Below, one piece after another: positions 28,374-36,972 of a stretch of DNA of 64,000 bases. The notes beneath the pieces were generated by a model. It ran no database searches and was not told the DNA's origin. It saw nothing but the letters and a program-made list of their open reading frames with translations. Origin of the DNA: Kitasatospora fiedleri (GTDB taxonomy: Bacteria > Actinomycetota > Actinomycetes > Streptomycetales > Streptomycetaceae); assembly GCF_948472415.1 (NCBI RefSeq), contig NZ_OX419519.1, forward strand, positions 7,283,001-7,347,000. The letters run 5' to 3'. The position numbers and the translations under genes are program-made. The first letter of the stretch is position 1, and every line of letters starts with the position of its first letter.

Positions 28374-29531
28374 GTGTCCCGTGCCACACCCCGATCCTGG
28401 CGGGCCGCGGCCCTGCTGCTGGCAGCGCTCCTGTTCGTTCCGGCGGTCCCGGCCGCCGCCGACCCCGCGCCCCCACCGGCCGGCGCCGACCCGGCCGGCG
28501 CCGACCGGGCCGGAGCGGCCACCGGGGCGGACCGGCCGCTCGACCGGCTGGCCGCGGACGTCGCCGAGGCCCGGCACGCCGCCGAGACCGCCGAACAGCA
28601 GTACACCGCCGCCGCCGGGGAGTTGGCGCAGCGCCGGAAGGACTCGGCGGACGCCGCCCGGCAGGCCGACCGGCAGCGCGCACGGCTCACCGAGGCCGAG
28701 ACGGAGGCCGCCCGGCTGGTCGCCGAGCAGTACCGCAGCGGCGGACTCGGCTCGCTGGCCCGGCTGTTCCTCGCCGACCGGCCCGAGGACTTCCTCGACC
28801 GGCAGCAGCGCGCCGCGTCCGACACCCGCAGCGCCGCGGCCGTGCTGCGCGACCTGCGCGAGGCCCGCAACCGGATGGTGCTGCTCTCCGAACAGGCCGC
28901 GCAGGCCGAGCAGTCGGCGTCCGCCGCCGCCGACCGGGCCCGACGGGCCCTGGACCAGGCCCGGCAGGGCGCCGCCCGCACCGAACAGCTGCTGGCCGCC
29001 GCCACCGCCGAGCAACTCGGCCTGCTGGAACAGCGCGAGAACGCCCTCGCCGCCGACGCGGACCGCCAACTCCTCACCGCGAGCCCCGGCGGCGGGGCGT
29101 CCGCGGCCGGACGCCGGGCCGTCGAGTTCGCCCTCGCCCAGCGCGGCAAGCCCTACCTGTGGGGCGGCGCGGGCCCCGACGCGTTCGACTGCTCCGGCCT
29201 CACCTCGCAGGCCTGGCAGGCCGCCGGCGTCCCGATCCCGCGCACCAGCCAGCAGCAGTGGGCCGCCCTGCGCCACATCGCCCTGCGCGACCTGCGCCCC
29301 GGCGACCTGGTCATCTACCACGGCGACGCCGGCCACGTCGCGCTCTACCTGGGCGCCGGCGCCGTCGTCCACGCCCCGCACACCGGCACCGTGGTCAAAC
29401 TCGCCCCCGTCACCATGCTCCCCATCCTGGGCGCCGTCCGCCCCGACCCGGACACCCCGGCCGAACCCGCACCCCCGGCCCCGCCCGCGCCTGCCGCGCC
29501 CGCGCCCACCGAAGCCGTGCCGCACCCCTGA
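28374..29531 (+). CDS. Secreted NlpC/P60 peptidoglycan hydrolase with coiled coil
   Basis: About 385 residues from the GTG at 28374; longer starts exist but would precede the signal peptide (RSWRAAALLLAALLFVPAVPAAA) with ~47 extra residues. After a short linker, residues ~60-240 form a long coiled coil (AADVAEARHAAETAEQQYTA...), as in RipA/SCO-type hydrolases that dock on partner proteins. The C-terminal NlpC/P60 domain has the catalytic Cys in FDCSGLTSQAW, His in GHVALYLG and a third polar residue in VHAPHTG. It should cleave stem peptides between D-Glu and diamino acid. The Pro/Ala tail is flexible. Divergent from the stress protein. Confidence 0.88.
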   Translation: MSRATPRSWRAAALLLAALLFVPAVPAAADPAPPPAGADPAGADRAGAATGADRPLDRLAADVAEARHAAETAEQQYTAAAGELAQRRKDSADAARQADRQRARLTEAETEAARLVAEQYRSGGLGSLARLFLADRPEDFLDRQQRAASDTRSAAAVLRDLREARNRMVLLSEQAAQAEQSASAAADRARRALDQARQGAARTEQLLAAATAEQLGLLEQRENALAADADRQLLTASPGGGASAAGRRAVEFALAQRGKPYLWGGAGPDAFDCSGLTSQAWQAAGVPIPRTSQQQWAALRHIALRDLRPGDLVIYHGDAGHVALYLGAGAVVHAPHTGTVVKLAPVTMLPILGAVRPDPDTPAEPAPPAPPAPAAPAPTEAVPHP

Positions 29532-29660
29532 CGGCAGATCGACGAGGCCCCCCGAGGTGCCCGGCCCCGGCGGCCGAGGGCGCCCCACCGTCCGGTGGGA
29601 CGGCCGGGGTTGGCAGGATGGCCGGTCAGGGGCGGGCCGTGCGAGTGGAGGGTGGGACGG

Positions 29661-30596
29661 GTGGGCGGTTGGGAGCGGGCACTGGACGCGGCGGGGGTGC
29701 GGGAGCCCGCGCTGCGGGCGGCGTACGGGCGGGAGCGCGAGCAGGTGGTGGCGTACAAGCGGGAGGTGGCGCTGGCCGCCGGGCTGCTGCTGCCGCCCGG
29801 GACACTGCCGCACGTGATCGTCGCGACCGCGTTCATGCACCGCACCGACGACCTGCTGGACAGCGGGCCGCCCGCCACCCGCCGGGCCGCGTCCACCCGC
29901 TGGCGCGAGGAGGTGACCGCGGCGCTCGACACCGGCCGCACCGACCGGCCGGAGCTGCGGCCGCTGCTCGACAGCGCCGAGGCCCGGCCCGTGCTGCGCG
30001 CCCGGGTGCGGGACTTCCTCGCGGCCGCGGACGCCGACCTCGACTTCGCGGGCTTCGCCACCGAGGCCGACTACCAGGCCTACCTGGACGGTTACTCGCT
30101 GCCCGGCTTCATGGTCGTCGCCGCGCTGCTCGGCCCGGACGGCGACCAGACCGCCTACCGCGCCGCCTGCCGGACGTTCATCGACTCCAGCCAGCGGCTC
30201 GACTTCGTCAACGACCTGGCCGAGGACCTCGCCGACGGCCGCCTCACCCTCCCGCGGCAGACCCTGGCCGAGTACGGCGTCACCCGCGCCGACCTGACGG
30301 GCGGGGCGGCGACCGGGCCGGTCCGGGCCCTGCTCGGCGCGCTGCTGGACCGGGCCGACCGCGACCGCGCCGCGAGCGGCGCGCTCGTCGACCTGGTGCC
30401 GCCCGCCCACCGGCCGATGGTCCGCTGCCTCGTCGGCGTCGAGCAGCTCACCGCCACCGCGGCCCGGGCCGACCTCGACGCCCTGCTGCGCCGCTCCGCG
30501 AGCCCCGCCAAGCCCGCCCTGCTGCGGCTGCTGGCCCGCGAGTACCTGCGGGCCCGCCGGGTGCGCCGGGTGCGCGCAGGGCGTCGAGGGCGTTGA
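29661..30596 (+). CDS. Squalene/phytoene synthase-like prenyl condensing enzyme
   Basis: About 311 residues from a GTG at 29661 with GGAGGG eight bases before it. All-helical. The two Asp-rich motifs of trans-isoprenyl synthases of the squalene/phytoene type are visible: HRTDDLLDS near residue 60 and RLDFVNDLAEDLADGR near 180, plus the conserved YLDGYSLPGF stretch. The family condenses two farnesyl or geranylgeranyl diphosphates head to head. It stands alone with no hpn or crt partner genes nearby, so its product is unknown; several actinobacterial members of this subgroup have no assigned reaction. The 3' end nearly touches the convergent TetR gene (4 bp apart). Confidence 0.78.
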   Translation: MGGWERALDAAGVREPALRAAYGREREQVVAYKREVALAAGLLLPPGTLPHVIVATAFMHRTDDLLDSGPPATRRAASTRWREEVTAALDTGRTDRPELRPLLDSAEARPVLRARVRDFLAAADADLDFAGFATEADYQAYLDGYSLPGFMVVAALLGPDGDQTAYRAACRTFIDSSQRLDFVNDLAEDLADGRLTLPRQTLAEYGVTRADLTGGAATGPVRALLGALLDRADRDRAASGALVDLVPPAHRPMVRCLVGVEQLTATAARADLDALLRRSASPAKPALLRLLAREYLRARRVRRVRAGRRGR

Positions 30597-30600
30597 GGGG

Positions 30601-31368
30601 TCAGGCGGTGGCCGTCGGCGGGTGGGCGGCGGCGATGCCGGCCAGGACCAGGTCGAGGCCGGAGCGGAACTGCTCGCGGTCGTCGTGCTCGCGCAGCTGG
30701 TCGGCGACGGTGCGGGTGAAGGAGTAGGCGGCGGGGTCGAGGCCCTGCCAGGCGTTGGCGGCGTCGGCGAGCACCCGGGGGCGGTCGACGCCGGGGTCGA
30801 GGGCGTGGGCGGCGGCGGTGTTGGCGGCGTTCAGCGCGGTGGCGCCGAGGATGTAGTGCATCAGTGCCGAGGCGGCGGTGAACCAGCCCTCGACGGGCAC
30901 GCCCATCGCCCGGACGTGGCGGCCCAGCGCCTCGAAGATCCGCGGGCCGACGGTGCCGCCGGGCCGCCCGGCCAGCTGGGCGGCGATCTGGGCGGAGAGC
31001 CAGGGGTGCGCCTCGGCGGCCTCGAACAGGCGCAGCGCGACGGCGTGGACGCCCTCCCAAGGCCGGTCCGCGTCCGGGCCGTCGGGGGTTGCCGGGCTGT
31101 CCGTGGCAGCCGGGTCGTCCGGGGCGAGCGGGAGGGCGCGGGCCACCACCGCCTCCGTCGCGGCGGCCAGCAGTTCGTCCTTGTTGGCGACGTGCCAGTA
31201 GATCGCGCCCGCGCCGGTGGCCAGCCGCTCGGTGAGCACGCGGAAGGTCAGCCCGCCCTCGCCCGCCGCGTCCAGCACCTCGACGGCGGTCTCCACGATG
31301 CGCTCGCGGGAGAGCGCGTCGCTGCGGCGGGCGGTACGGCGGGGGGAGCGCGGGGTCGGGCTGGTCAT
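30601..31368 (-). CDS. TetR-family repressor (TetR_C-type)
   Basis: A 255-residue regulator. The N-terminal HTH is clear (LSRERIVETAVEVLDAAGEGGLTFRVLTERL then GAGAIYWHVANKDELLAAA). The C-terminal all-helical domain matches TetR_C/TetR-like ligand domains (RPWEGVHAVALRLFEAAEAHPWL). A low-complexity insert (PAATDSPATPDGPD) lies at about residue 88. It is divergent from a TetX-like flavin monooxygenase, with two operator copies between the starts, a standard drug- or metabolite-responsive arrangement. The ligand may be the monooxygenase substrate. Confidence 0.9.
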   Translation of the reverse strand: MTSPTPRSPRRTARRSDALSRERIVETAVEVLDAAGEGGLTFRVLTERLATGAGAIYWHVANKDELLAAATEAVVARALPLAPDDPAATDSPATPDGPDADRPWEGVHAVALRLFEAAEAHPWLSAQIAAQLAGRPGGTVGPRIFEALGRHVRAMGVPVEGWFTAASALMHYILGATALNAANTAAAHALDPGVDRPRVLADAANAWQGLDPAAYSFTRTVADQLREHDDREQFRSGLDLVLAGIAAAHPPTATA

Positions 31369-31387
31369 GGGTCGAGTTTGACATATC

Positions 31388-31421
31388 TGGAACGACGTTC
31401 CAACAATGGAATGGCGTTCCA
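31388..31421. promoter_or_regulatory. Double TetR operator, two 15-bp repeats
   Basis: TGGAAC-N3-GTTCCA at 31388-31402 and TGGAA-N5-TTCCA at 31407-31421, with centres 19 bp apart. They fill the 81-bp gap between the divergent repressor and monooxygenase genes, so one dimer pair could shut both promoters. Confidence 0.8.
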
Positions 31422-31449
31422 GTCCATTCGACCCCGCCGGGAGGCAGCC

Positions 31450-32643
31450 GTGAACACCCCCGCCCACACCCCCGCCCACACCCCCGCCCACACCCCCGTC
31501 ACCATCGTCGGAGCCGGCCTCGGCGGCCTGCTGCTGGCCCGCGTCCTGCACGTCCACGGCATTCCCGCCGAGGTGTACGAGGCCGAGACCTCGCCCACCG
31601 CCCGGGCCCAGGGCGGCATGCTCGACATCCACCCCGACAACGGCCAACCCGCCCTCGCCGCAGCCGGGTTGACCGAGCAGTTCCGCGCCCTCGTGCTGCC
31701 CGGACGGGAGGCCGCCCGGGCCCTGACCCCCGACGGCGGCGTGCTGCTCGACCAGCCCGACGACGGCACCGGCCGGCGCCCCGAGGTCCAGCGCGGCGAC
31801 CTGCGCGACCTGCTGCTCTCCGCGCTGCCCGCCGGCACCGTGCACTGGGGCCGCAAGGCGGTGGACGTCCGGGCGCTCGGCGACGGCCGCCACCGGGTCG
31901 AGTTCGCCGACGGCAGCGCGATCACCACCGACCTGCTGGTCGGCGCGGACGGCGCCTGGTCCAAGGTCCGTCCGCTGCTCTCCGACGCCCGGCCCGCCTA
32001 CACCGGCACGTCCTTCGTCGAGACCTACCTGCACGACGCCGACACCGCCCACCCCGCCACCGCCCGGGCCGTCGGCGGCGGCGCGATGTTCGCGCTCGTC
32101 CCCGGCCAGGGCATCCAGGCCCACCGCGAGACCGGCGGCGTCCTGCACACCTACGTGGCGCTGCGCCGTCCGCTGGAGTGGTTCGCCGCCGTCGACTTCA
32201 CCGACCCGGCCGCCGCCGGGGCCCGGATCGCCGCCGAGTTCCCCGGCTGGGCGCCCGAACTCACCGCCCTGATCACCGAGGGCGCCACCCCGCCCGTGCT
32301 GCGCCCGCTGCACACCCTGCCCGCCGACCACCGCTGGGAGCGCGTCCCCGGCGTCACCCTGATCGGCGACGCCGCACACCTGATGATCCCGTCCGGCGAG
32401 GGCGCCAACCTCGCCATGTACGACGCCGCCCGGCTGGGGCAACTGCTCGCCGCGCACCCCGGCGACCCCGAGACGGCGCTCGCCGTGCACGAGGCGGAGA
32501 TGTTCGCGCGCAGCGCCGCCGAGGCCGCCGACGCCGCCGTCCTGCACGAGCTGATGCTCGGTCCGACCTCCCCGCACGGCCTGATCGCCATGTTCACGGG
32601 CGCGGGCGCGGACGCGGACGCGGGGGAGTCGGCGGGGGTCTGA
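31450..32643 (+). CDS. FAD-dependent monooxygenase, TetX-like
   Basis: A 397-residue group A flavoprotein monooxygenase. N-terminal Rossmann GxGxxG (VTIVGAGLGGLLLARVL) with acidic E in YEAET at the end of the second strand, the DG motif DLLVGADGAWSKVR, and the GD motif LIGDAAHLMIPSGEGANLAM. Motif set and order match the TetX tetracycline-destructase/PHBH group. A TPAH tripled repeat precedes the Rossmann fold. Start is a GTG with GGGAGGCAG upstream. It is transcribed from the TetR-controlled intergenic region, so it is probably induced by its own substrate, a hydroxylatable aromatic or antibiotic. Actual substrate unknown. Confidence 0.88.
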   Translation: MNTPAHTPAHTPAHTPVTIVGAGLGGLLLARVLHVHGIPAEVYEAETSPTARAQGGMLDIHPDNGQPALAAAGLTEQFRALVLPGREAARALTPDGGVLLDQPDDGTGRRPEVQRGDLRDLLLSALPAGTVHWGRKAVDVRALGDGRHRVEFADGSAITTDLLVGADGAWSKVRPLLSDARPAYTGTSFVETYLHDADTAHPATARAVGGGAMFALVPGQGIQAHRETGGVLHTYVALRRPLEWFAAVDFTDPAAAGARIAAEFPGWAPELTALITEGATPPVLRPLHTLPADHRWERVPGVTLIGDAAHLMIPSGEGANLAMYDAARLGQLLAAHPGDPETALAVHEAEMFARSAAEAADAAVLHELMLGPTSPHGLIAMFTGAGADADAGESAGV

Positions 32644-32774
32644 GAGTCGGGCGTCCGGCTCGGGCATGGCCGGCCGGGAAACGGGCAGGCGGTGGGCGGC
32701 GGTTGGGACGGCCTGCCGGGCGGTTCGGCGGGTGGTTCGGCAGCTGACCCGGGGTCAGGCGGGCGAGATGCGAA

Positions 32775-32794
32775 ATATCGCACAGGTGCGATAT
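32775..32794. promoter_or_regulatory. 20-bp palindrome ATATCGCAC-AG-GTGCGATAT before the XRE-MurA gene
   Basis: Perfect 9-bp arms around AG, ending 9 bp before the proposed GTG start. A further GTTCGCAC half-site follows. The site would cover the promoter or start, so the gene's own XRE domain is the obvious candidate binder. Confidence 0.75.
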
Positions 32795-32803
32795 GTTCGC
32801 ACA

Positions 32804-34332
32804 GTGACGAAGACTACCTCTCCCGCATCGGCAAGCTCGTCCGCGCCGCCCGCACCCACAAGGGCTGGACGCAGACCCAACTGGCCGCGGCCCTCGGCAC
32901 CACCCAGAGCGCGGTGGCCCGGATCGAATCGGGCGGCCAGAACATCGGGCTGGACCTGGTCGCCCGGATCGGCGAGGCGCTCGACAGCGAGATCGTCTCG
33001 CTCGGCGTGGCCGGCCCGATGAACCTCCGGGTGGTCGGCGGACGCCGCCTCTCCGGCAGCATCGAGGTCCGAACCAGCAAGAACGCCTGCGTCGCCCTGC
33101 TCGCCGGCTCCCTGCTGACCACCGGCCGCACCACCCTGCGCCGCGCCGCCCGGATCGAGGAGGTCTACCGCCTGCTGGAGGTCCTCGCCAGCATCGGTGT
33201 CCGCCACCGCTGGATCAACGACGGCCTCGACCTGGAGATCACCCCGCCCGCCGAACTCGACCTCTCCGGCATCGACGAGGAGGCCGCCCGGCGCACCCGC
33301 AGCATCCTGATGTTCCTCGGCCCGCTGCTGCACCGTGCCGACCGCTTCGAGATCCCCTACGCGGGCGGCTGCGACCTCGGCACCCGCACCGTCCAGCCGC
33401 ACCTGTCGGCGCTGCGCCAGTTCGGACTGCACGTCAACGCCACCACCGGCAGCTACCGGGCCAGCGTCGACCGCGGCGTCTCCCCGCAGCGCCCCATCGT
33501 GCTCACCGAACGCGGCGACACCGTCACCGAGAACGTGCTGCTGGCCGCCGCCCGCCACCCCGGCACCACCGTCATCCGCAACGCCAGCGCCAACTACATG
33601 GTCCAGGACCTGTGCTTCTTCCTGGAACTGCTCGGCGTACGGGTCGAGGGCATCGGCACCACCACGCTCACCGTGCACGGCAAGGCCGTCATCGACGCCG
33701 ACGTCGACTACGCCCCCTCCGAGGACCCGGTGGAGGCGATGAGCCTGCTCACCGCCGCCGTCGTCACCGACTCCGAACTGACCATCCGCCGGGTGCCGAT
33801 CGAGTTCATCGAGATCGAGCTCGCCGTCCTCGACGAGATGGGCCTGGAGTGCGAGCGCGGCCCCGAGTACCCGGCCGCCAACGGCCGCACCCGGCTCACC
33901 GACCTGACCGTGCGCCCCTCCAAGCTGGTCGCGCCGATCGACAAGATCCACCCGATGCCGTTCCCCGGCATCAACATCGACAACCTGCCGTTCTTCGCCG
34001 CGATCGCCGCCTGCGCGCACGGCTCCACCCTGGTCCACGACTGGGTGTACGAGAACCGCTCGGTCTACCTCACCGAACTCGGCCGGGTCGGCGCCAGCGT
34101 CCAACTCATGGACCCGCACCGGGTCCTGGTCGAGGGCCCCACCCGCTGGCGCGCCGCCGAGATGATGTGCCCGCCCGCGCTGCGCCCCGCGATGGTCCTG
34201 CTGCTCGCCATGCTGGCCGCCGAGGGCACGTCCATCCTGCGCAACGTCTACGTGATCAACCGCGGCTACGAGGACCTGGCCGCCCGCCTCAACTCGGTCG
34301 GCGCGCAGATCGAGGTCTTCCGCGACATCTGA
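32804..34332 (+). CDS. XRE helix-turn-helix fused to MurA-like enolpyruvyl transferase
   Basis: About 510 residues. Residues ~1-75 are an XRE HTH (RIGKLVRAARTHKGWTQTQLAAALGTTQSAVARIESG). The rest is a MurA-like enolpyruvyl transferase: RVVGGRRLSGSIEVRTSKNA with the substrate Lys-Asn, the loop YAGGCDLGTRTVQPH with the catalytic Cys, and GINIDNLPFFAAIAAC. MurA transfers enolpyruvate to UDP-GlcNAc, the first committed step of peptidoglycan. Streptomycetes carry a second MurA of this HTH-fused type. The main reading frame has no good start near the HTH; a GTG at 32804 one frame off gives MT-EDYLSRIGK if one G is restored near 32809, the likely true start. The palindrome upstream suggests autoregulation. 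Confidence 0.8.
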
Positions 34333-34396
34333 CGCCGCGGTCGGCCCCGCGTCCGGCCCCGCGTCCGGCCGCACGTCCGGCCGCACGTCCGACGCC

Positions 34397-34419
34397 GCGC
34401 CCGGGGACGCCCCGGGCGC
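34397..34419. terminator. Terminator hairpin after XRE-MurA
   Basis: Perfect 10-bp stem GCGCCCGGGG/CCCCGGGCGC with a 3-nt loop. Just before it (34335-34395) is a run of imperfect CGTCCGGCC-type repeats. Confidence 0.65.
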
Positions 34420-34516
34420 CGCGTCCGGCGGGACATCGCACCGGTGCTGTAGCGGCTTCCCCGCGGCGGAGCCGGTGCCGTGCCGTAGATTGGGGGCGGA
34501 CGAAGGGGGAGCTCCG

Positions 34517-35329
34517 ATGGCGGTGCGCACGGAGGAACCGGCCCGGGTGGGGCCGCTGTTGGCGCAGTGGCGGCGGCGCAGGCGGGTCAGCCAGTTGGAG
34601 CTGGCCAACCTGGCGGGCGTCTCGGCGCGGCACGTCGGCTTCGTGGAGACCGGGCGCGCGCAGCCCAGCCGCGAGATGGTGCTGCGGCTGGCCGAGCACC
34701 TGGAGGTGCCGCTGCGGGAGCGCAACGCGCTGCTGATGGCGGCCGGGTACGCGCCCGTGTTCCGGGAGAAGCCGCTCGACGACCCGGCGATGCGGCCGGT
34801 CCTGGAGGCGGTGCGGCGGGTGCTGCGCGGTCACCACCCCTACCCGGCCCTGGCGGTGGACGGCCGGTGGGACATCGTCGCCGCCAACGCCGCGTTCGAC
34901 CTGTTCACCGAGGGCGTCGCCGCCCACCTGCTGGAACCGCCGGTGAACGCCCTGCGGCTGGTCCTGCACCCCGACGGGATGGCCCCCCGGATGGTCAACC
35001 TCGGCCAGTGGCGGGGCAAACTGCTCACCCGGCTCGCCCGCTGCGCGGCGCTCGACGAACGGCTCCGCCCGCTCTACGAGGAACTCCAGGGCTACCCGTG
35101 CGACCAGCCGGTGCCCGAGGTCGACGTCCCCGGCCCGGACGACATCATGGTCCCGCTCGAACTGCGCTGCGGCGACCAGGTGTTGACCTTCATCGCCACC
35201 CTCGCCACCTTCGGCACCGCCCGGGACGTGACCATCTCCGAACTGCTCATCGAGAGCTTCTTCCCGGCCGACGACCGCACCGCCGCCCACCTGAACGCCC
35301 TCACCGGCCCGCCCCCCTCCTCCTCCTGA
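34517..35329 (+). CDS. MmyB-type XRE regulator
   Basis: A 270-residue protein. N-terminal XRE HTH (VGPLLAQWRRRRRVSQLELANLAGVSARHVGFVETGRAQPSREM, shown here only to its borders at residues ~12-65), then a MmyB-like ligand-binding domain (PYPALAVDGRWDIVAANAAFDLFTEG ... RDVTISELLIESFFPADD). These regulators typically bind long-chain or hydrophobic ligands and control an adjacent gene. GGGGGAG upstream of the ATG. The DHA2 efflux gene follows in the same direction, with repeats suited to an operator in between. Confidence 0.9.
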   Translation: MAVRTEEPARVGPLLAQWRRRRRVSQLELANLAGVSARHVGFVETGRAQPSREMVLRLAEHLEVPLRERNALLMAAGYAPVFREKPLDDPAMRPVLEAVRRVLRGHHPYPALAVDGRWDIVAANAAFDLFTEGVAAHLLEPPVNALRLVLHPDGMAPRMVNLGQWRGKLLTRLARCAALDERLRPLYEELQGYPCDQPVPEVDVPGPDDIMVPLELRCGDQVLTFIATLATFGTARDVTISELLIESFFPADDRTAAHLNALTGPPPSSS

Positions 35330-35344
35330 ACTCCCGTCCGGGGC

Positions 35345-35378
35345 GCACCTACCTGGGGGCACCTACCTGGCGGGTAGT
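35345..35378. promoter_or_regulatory. GCACCTACCTGG direct repeat plus CTACC/GGTAG inverted repeat
   Basis: GCACCTACCTGG at 35345-35356 and 35359-35370 (14-bp pitch); the second copy runs into CTACC-N5-GGTAG at 35364-35378. It lies between the MmyB-type regulator and the efflux gene, a good operator candidate. Confidence 0.5.
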
Positions 35379-35499
35379 TGAGGCACCCGGCGGCCCCGGG
35401 GAGAGTGGACCGCGCACCGCGCCCCGCACCCGCCGCCCCGGCGGGGCGGAGCGGCGCGGGCCTCCCACTTCCCCGCAAGCCGCAGGAGCCTGCCCTCCC

Positions 35500-36972
35500 A
35501 TGACCGACAGCACCACCGTGCCCGCCGCCTCTGCCGCCGCTCCCGCCCCCGTCCCCGCCCAGGCCGCCGCGCCACCGGGCGCGCCGCACCCCGCCACCCT
35601 GCCGATCGTCCTGGTCGGCGTGTTCCTCTCCGGACTCGACTTCTTCATCGTCAACGTCGCCGTCCCCGCCATCCGGCTCGACCTGCACGCCACCGACGCC
35701 CAGATCCAACTCGTCGTCGCCGCCTACGCGCTGGCCTACGGCGTCGGCCTGATCACCGGCGGCCGGCTGGGCGACCTGTACGGGCGCCGCCGCGTCCTCG
35801 CGCTGGGCATGACCCTGTTCACCGCCGCCTCCGCCGCCGCCGGCGCCGCCCCCACCGCCGAACTGCTGATCGCCGGACGGGTGCTCCAGGGCGCCGCCGC
35901 CGCCCTGATGGCCCCCCAGGTGATCGGCATCATCACCACCTCCTACCAGGGCCAGGCCCGCACCAGGGCGCTGAGCTGGTACGCCGCCGCGGCCGGGATC
36001 GCCGCCGTGTTCGGCCAGCTGATCGGCGGCGTGCTGATCCGCACCGACGTGCTGGGCCTGGGCTGGCGGGCCTGCTTCCTGGTCAACCTGCCGATCGGCC
36101 TGGCCGCCGCCGTCGCCGCGGCCCGGCTGCTCCCGGAGTCCAAGGCCCCCGGCCGGTCGCGCCCCGACCTGCTCGGGCTGCTGCTGGCGACCGCCGCGCT
36201 GACCGCCGTCTGCCTGCCGCTGATCGAGGGCCGGGAACGCGGCTGGCCGCTGTGGACCTGGCTGCTGCTGGCCGCCGGACCGCCGCTGCTCGCCGCGTTC
36301 GCCGTCCAGCAGCGCCGCCTGGCCCGGACCGGCGGCTCGCCCTCGCTCGACCTCTCCCTGTTCCGGGAGCGCGCCTTCACGGCCGGCCTGGCCGCCCAGC
36401 TGATCTTCTGGGCGTCGATGGCCTCGTACTTCCTGGTGTTCGCGCTCTACCTCCAGCAGGGCCGCCACCTGGCGCCGATCTCCTCCGGCCTGGTGTTCAG
36501 CGTGCTCGGCGTCGGCTACGTGGCCGCCTCCGCCACCGCCCGGCACCTGGCCGCCCGGATCGGCCGGCACGCCATCACGGCGGGCTGCGCGCTGCGCGCC
36601 GCCGGGCTGCTGCTGGAGCTGTGGGCCGTCGCCGACACCGCGACCAGCCTCTGGTGGCTGGTGCCCGGCCTGCTGCTGGACGGCTGCGGCATGGGCCTGT
36701 CCTTCGCCCCGCTGACCGCCACCGTGCTGGCCCGCGTCCCGGCCGCGAGCGCGGGCTCGGCCGGCGGCGTGCTGACCACCGGCCTCCAGGTCGGCAACGC
36801 CCTCGGCGTCGCCCTGATCGGCCTGGTCTTCTACCGCGTCCTCGCCGACACCCCCGGCCCCGACGCCGTCCCCGCCGCGTTCCGGGCCTGCCTGCTGTAC
36901 GTGCTGGCCGCCACCGCGCTGCTCGCCCTGGTGGTCCAGGCGCTGCCCGGCCGGAAGGCGGCCGGACGGTGA
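35500..36972 (+). CDS. DHA2-family MFS drug efflux pump
   Basis: A 490-residue transporter with about fourteen hydrophobic segments, as in EmrB/QacA proteins. The first helix holds the DHA2 signature (GVFLSGLDFFIVNVAVPAI), loop 2-3 has GRLGDLYGRRRVLALGM, and helix 5 carries motif C (GLGWRACFLVNLPIGLAAAV). The N-terminal ~30 residues are Ala/Pro rich and cytoplasmic. GCAGGAGCC upstream of the ATG. It likely exports a hydrophobic toxicant under control of the MmyB-type regulator, and its stop overlaps the start of the SnoaL-like gene. Confidence 0.9.
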   Translation: MTDSTTVPAASAAAPAPVPAQAAAPPGAPHPATLPIVLVGVFLSGLDFFIVNVAVPAIRLDLHATDAQIQLVVAAYALAYGVGLITGGRLGDLYGRRRVLALGMTLFTAASAAAGAAPTAELLIAGRVLQGAAAALMAPQVIGIITTSYQGQARTRALSWYAAAAGIAAVFGQLIGGVLIRTDVLGLGWRACFLVNLPIGLAAAVAAARLLPESKAPGRSRPDLLGLLLATAALTAVCLPLIEGRERGWPLWTWLLLAAGPPLLAAFAVQQRRLARTGGSPSLDLSLFRERAFTAGLAAQLIFWASMASYFLVFALYLQQGRHLAPISSGLVFSVLGVGYVAASATARHLAARIGRHAITAGCALRAAGLLLELWAVADTATSLWWLVPGLLLDGCGMGLSFAPLTATVLARVPAASAGSAGGVLTTGLQVGNALGVALIGLVFYRVLADTPGPDAVPAAFRACLLYVLAATALLALVVQALPGRKAAGR

